DNA of 64,000 nt from Serinus canaria (Eukaryota > Chordata > Aves > Passeriformes > Fringillidae). Where the stretch lies: assembly GCF_022539315.1 (NCBI RefSeq), contig NC_066313.1, positions 66,777,934-66,841,933 on the forward strand, written 5' to 3'. The notes beneath the pieces were generated by a model. The model was not told where the DNA came from, ran no database searches, and was given only the letters and a program-made list of their open reading frames with translations. A program made the translations under genes and the position numbers. Below are positions 60,198 to 64,000 of this stretch, piece after piece; positions within the stretch are counted from its first letter, which is position 1, and the number at the start of each line of letters is the position of its first letter.

Positions 60198-60204
60198 CGG
60201 AAGT
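60198..60204. promoter_or_regulatory. ETS/GABP-type site in OBI1 promoter
   Basis: CGGAAGT core inside the CpG island, about 38 bp upstream of the OBI1 start codon, so close to or within the probable initiation zone. Confidence 0.4.
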
Positions 60205-60217
60205 CCCGCGGGTGGGC

Positions 60218-60253
60218 GGCCCCGGCCCCGGCCCCGGCCCCGGTCCCGGCCCC
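60218..60253. repeat. GGCCCC hexanucleotide repeat, six units
   Basis: Units at 60218, 60224, 60230, 60236, 60242 and 60248. The fifth is GGTCCC and the rest are perfect. On the OBI1 strand it reads GGGGCC, within 60-95 bp upstream of the start codon. Confidence 0.9.
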
Positions 60254-60614
60254 GGCGCCGCCAGTCCTGCTACGGCAGCCGGCGAGGCCAAGCGGCCGCC
60301 CGGCGGAGGGGAGCGCCGCCCGCGCTGGCAGCGCTCCCCTGGAGGGCGGGCGGGAGCCGCGGCCCCTCACGGCTCTGCTGCTGCTTCTGCTGCCCCCCGA
60401 GGGGGTGTCCCGGGAGTCCGTGGAGGGCTCAGCCTACGCACGGCATTTCTGAGGGAAGCACGGCGCCATGGGGAGCCCCGGCACAGTTCCTGAGCAGGAG
60501 GAGGCCGACGCCGTAGCAAGGGTGATCTCCCTCCCCTGGTAAACGTTTGCTGTGCCCAGGTTTCATCATGCTGAATTAAATAAACGGCTGTTTTTATTCT
60601 GTTAATTGCCCTGA

Positions 60615-61086
60615 ATCACAGAATCGTAGAATTACACAATTACAGGATCATGGAATGGCTCGAGATAGAAGGGACCTTGAAGAACGTCTTGCTCCAATCT
60701 GCATGCCATGGGCAGGGACACCTTTCACTAGACCACGTTGCTCAGAGCTCCATCCAGCCTGGCCTTGAACACTCCCGGGAATGTGGCATCCTCAACTCTG
60801 GATAGCCTGTTCCAGTGCCTCACCACTCAATCTCTAATCTAAACCTACTCTCATTCAATTTGAATCTGTTCCTCCTTTTCCTGTCACTATGTGCCCTTGT
60901 AAATAGTCTTGGCCCATCTTTTCTGTAAGTTCTCTCCAGTTACTGGGAGGCCACAATTAGGTCACCCTGAAGCCTTTTCTAGCCCGAACAATCCCAATTC
61001 TCTTAGCCTTAGGAGAGGTGCTCCATCTCTCTAACCAACCTGGTGGCCTCTTCTGGTCTCAGTCCCACAAGTCCGTCCTTTCCTGG
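60615..61086 (-). mobile_element. CR1 LINE, 5'-truncated 3'-end copy
   Basis: The reverse complement ends in ATTCTGTGAT, the CR1 3' terminal repeat. Reading on the plus strand it shows the CR1 landmarks GGAATGGCTCGAGATAGAAG, then CCATGGGCAGGGACACCTTT, GGCCTTGAACACTCCCGG and TTCCAGTGCCTCACCA, in the usual order. The copy is diverged and has internal deletions relative to the consensus as I remember it, so it is old. Only the 3' end is present, and no reverse transcriptase frame is intact. It lies about 450 bp upstream of the OBI1 start, on the same strand as the gene. CR1 copies of this kind are the most abundant interspersed repeat in birds. Confidence 0.92.
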
Positions 61087-64000
61087 GATATGGGAACGTG
61101 TTCTCATGTTCTAAGGGAAGCTCCCAGGGCAGGAGCCCGTGTTCCCTATTACCTCCAGTCCATCTGCAGTCTCTCACCTGGCATCACTGCTGGGTTCCCA
61201 CACTGCCCTTCCACTGCTTTGCTTCTTGGCCCACCACATTGCCAGGCAGCTCAGTGGGATTTGCACAGCCCATGCAGCTTTGGGGACTACAAGAAAACGA
61301 GTACTGGGATAAGCCCTCACACCCTGCAAGGTGCTGCGTGTGATGATGCCATGAGGAAGATTGTGATCCATGGAAACCAAGGGGCCAAATCCAAGGATGA
61401 AAATTTTGCATCGGCTGCCCAGCTTGTGCCAATGACTCCAAATCACGGAGCTTTTGTGTTGCACTTTCTGGGCTGCTGGAGAGCAGCTGGGAAGCAGTGC
61501 TGGGGGTATATGAGGCTCCTAGGAGTCTGCTTGCTTGACCTCAGTCCCAGGATTCCTGTAGTTTCTTGTAAATGTGCCACAGCATGCTGAAAATTACAGA
61601 CCTGAGTGATTTAACATTGCACCACAAGATAAATGCTTATAGTGCTGAGCAGCTAATTCAAACAAGCATAAAGTTGTGGATGCAATGATGAACAAGGAAA
61701 GTATCTTAGACTGACATAGCAGAGTTGCACGGATGCATTTCAATTGGATATAGGTAAGTCACAGCAAATAAAGCGAGGGAACTAATCCATGGTGACATTC
61801 CAGCATAGACAAGACCTAGCGGATTTGGTGGTAACGAAATGCTTGGGTAGGAGAGGGTTTAAATAAAGTGTGCTTGATAAAAATTGAGTGCTTACATATT
61901 ACAACACTTTCTAGTAAACTTGGGAAAAATTATTGTGAAATAAGAAAAGAATCATTTACCAACATAATACATGTACCATTAAGATAGGCTGGAGTGAGTG
62001 GGCATCCACTTCAAGGAGATTCTTTTAGCCTTGGCACTACTGACATGCTGCTTAGGTAGAATGTTGCTCAGAGAAATTTTTTCAAGAGAAATGTAAAATT
62101 TTTGAGATTTTTGAGCTTAAAAGAGAACCACTGAAGCCTGAAATTCATTGAGTAAGTGTATTGTGCAGCCAGCAAACTACACAGGAATGCAATGAATCCC
62201 TCTTATTTATCTTTCTTGGCTTTATTTTTATATTGACTTTTATTGAAAAAATGTGCTTAGACAATATAGAGAGTAGAAAGGGTAAATGCATGAAAGAGAA
62301 ATCAAAAGCAAGGAAATGTGTCTCACATTTGACATGTGAAACTCTTTTAAATGAATCTGGGATAAAGCAGGAACCCTTTCAAAGACATGACTTCCACTGC
62401 TTCAAAAAAGTGTATGTAACTGGAAAGTGACCTGTTAGAGAACAAGCTCTGTTGCGATGAATATATTTTCTCTCAACCAAAAATAACTTGTAAAGGAGTT
62501 TATTTTTCTGAATAAGCTGTATAAAGGAACATGTTTTCTCTTAAGGAGGTTAAACCTATTTGCTTAGTGGATTTTTGCTGAAGTTGTATGCATAGTCTGT
62601 GAAGGAATACTTAAAAAATTATTTGTGATCTAGAAGTGCCTCAGGTTTTATTGAAATTTATGGGTTGATGTTACCAACTCTTCAGGGGTATGGAAAATAC
62701 TTAATTCTGTAGTACTGAAAGTGAGACCTCGGAGAGCAAGGAGAAAGGAGCTGGAGGGGTAACAATCTCAGCTGCAGCTGAGGGAAGCTGAGAAATACCA
62801 TGTAAATGCAGGAGGTAACAAATGTTTAACAGGTCCAGGCTATTGAACACCATAGTCCACATAGCATGAAGGATACTTTTGCAAGAGAGCTGGAGCCAGG
62901 ATGAAACAGATAAAAAAATTCCTGGAATGCCTGGCATGCCTCTGCTGAGGCACTGGGGCATAAGGATCAAACAGTCAGGCAGTTTTCCAACAATCTGGCC
63001 ACTGCTGGTAAATCTATAGAGAGAAAATGGGTTAAAAGCTGAGACTCTAACCATTACTGATCTCCTAGGATTAGGGTGTCATTTGTGAAGTGCTTCAGCA
63101 ACTTCACTACCTGCTCCTGAAATCTCAGATATCTGAGAGGATTAATAGTGGGAATATGAAAATAGCATCTGTCACAAAATGTGAAAAGTCCTTTGATGAG
63201 ACCTTGAAAAAAAACAATATAGGACAAGAAAAACTGATCAGAGTACTAAACTGAGACAATTCTTTTCTGCTTGAGACATATATTGTTTGATTGATAAAGA
63301 TTAATAAAATTACTGTATTTTTGGCCTAAATTACACAAGTTCCTGTATTTTGGACCTGTGCATGTTTCCCAGCCGTGTGCAGAGAGAGGAAGGAGCAGAT
63401 GTAAGTATGAAATGTCTGTCTTCTTGGCTGATTAGCTCAGTGACAAATAATGCAGTCACATTGCTTCCAATAATTTGAATATATACATATTTGGATGTGG
63501 GGCTTTATGCCCTAAAAACCTAACCTAAAGGTAATTTTTTGTACCAACACAAATAGATATGATATCCAAACTATCCACTCTCACTGGCTACTTCTGCAAC
63601 AGTGAAGTCTGTTCAAGCTGGATTTGAAAAGTTTCTTCTTCAGTAACAAGACTGGATGGATCTTCAGCCTTTATAAAAGGGTTTCCCAGGTGGTTTTGCA
63701 TGATTTAAGACAATATAGAACTTGCCTCAAGCTGAGTAAAGAAGCACTGGATTCTAGGTGCCTAAATCAGACCTGTGGTTATTAAAGGGCAAAAACAGGT
63801 TCCCTCTGCTCAGGATTTTACTGCTGACGAGCCCTGCAGAATGGTGGCCTCACTGGCTCCTGTTGTGAGACACTGTCTTGGTGATTCACCACTTCCATTC
63901 AGAGGCTGTTCAGTGGAAACACGTAGCTCTCAGATATCCCTGTCTATCCTGCCTGAGGACTGTAGGCTGCTCTTGCCACCTGCTCTTTGGGAGTTCCCAT
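61087..64000. other. Intergenic DNA upstream of OBI1
   Basis: No exon, RNA gene or further transposon is recognised. The longest frame (61018-61590, 190 codons) starts inside the CR1 copy and shows no domain. The sequence is AT-leaning and unique from about 61600 on. Confidence 0.55.

Larger units (their letters stand above)
59690..60480 (-). promoter_or_regulatory. OBI1 promoter CpG island
   Basis: GC- and CpG-dense DNA centred on OBI1 exon 1, typical of a TATA-less housekeeping promoter. An ETS/GABP-type CGGAAGT lies at 60198-60204, about 38 bp upstream of the start codon. A GGCCCC hexanucleotide repeat follows at 60218-60253. Such ETS-containing islands are often bidirectional; whether a plus-strand transcript starts here cannot be seen. 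Confidence 0.65.

Noticed and set aside
61018..61590. 190-codon plus-strand open frame upstream of OBI1
   Set aside because: It starts inside the CR1 copy, has no recognisable domain, and its composition is not protein-like.
1..64000. tRNA, rRNA, CRISPR, viral or toxin genes
   Set aside because: I looked for cloverleaf-like boxes, regularly spaced repeats and viral-type frames and found none I could support.

Overview
The window is vertebrate nuclear DNA, most probably from a bird. It holds two intron-containing genes, both on the minus strand, in a repeat-poor background. The one clear interspersed repeat (60615-61086) and a short tail fragment (51064-51117) are CR1 LINE sequence of the avian/sauropsid type. 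There are no prokaryotic features, operons or CRISPR arrays, and I saw no RNA gene. The species cannot be fixed from the sequence alone.

Layout. 1-13650 is AT-rich intergenic DNA with only simple repeats. 13650-24000 has no recognisable gene but alternates CpG-rich islands (about 13990-14560, 18780-19000, 21490-22470, 22920-23040) with AT-rich homeodomain/POU-site-rich blocks, as expected for a developmental regulatory landscape. 24000-27605 is the 3' flank of POU4F1 and probably contains its 3'UTR. POU4F1 (BRN3A) has two coding exons: exon 2 at 27606-28655 and exon 1 at 29486-29608. Its GC-rich promoter reaches about 30250. 30250-38550 is the spacer between the genes; it holds a pyrimidine tract of about 380 bp, two CpG-rich stretches and a candidate autoregulatory enhancer near 35.0 kb. 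OBI1 (RNF219) occupies 38550-60250 with six coding exons (all junctions GT-AG, 713 codons). Its promoter is a CpG island around 59690-60480. 60615-64000 is upstream intergenic DNA beginning with the CR1 copy.

How the genes relate. OBI1 is a RING E3 ligase acting on the origin recognition complex in dividing cells. POU4F1 is a class IV POU-homeodomain factor of sensory, retinal and habenular neurons. They lie head-to-tail in the order and orientation I know from human chromosome 13, about 8.4 kb apart, which suggests the linkage is kept by shared regulatory DNA rather than by a common pathway.

Limits. Exons were placed by reading splice junctions and comparing with remembered human proteins. 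Transcription starts, UTR ends, CpG islands and conserved elements were judged by eye, without alignment or expression data. I found no sign of an undescribed enzymatic or defence system. The most checkable curiosities are a perfect 18-bp-arm hairpin (37611-37651), a poly-glycine upstream ORF in the POU4F1 leader, a GGCCCC hexanucleotide repeat beside the OBI1 start, a 22-bp triplet of NRF1-like sites, and the POU-site clusters.
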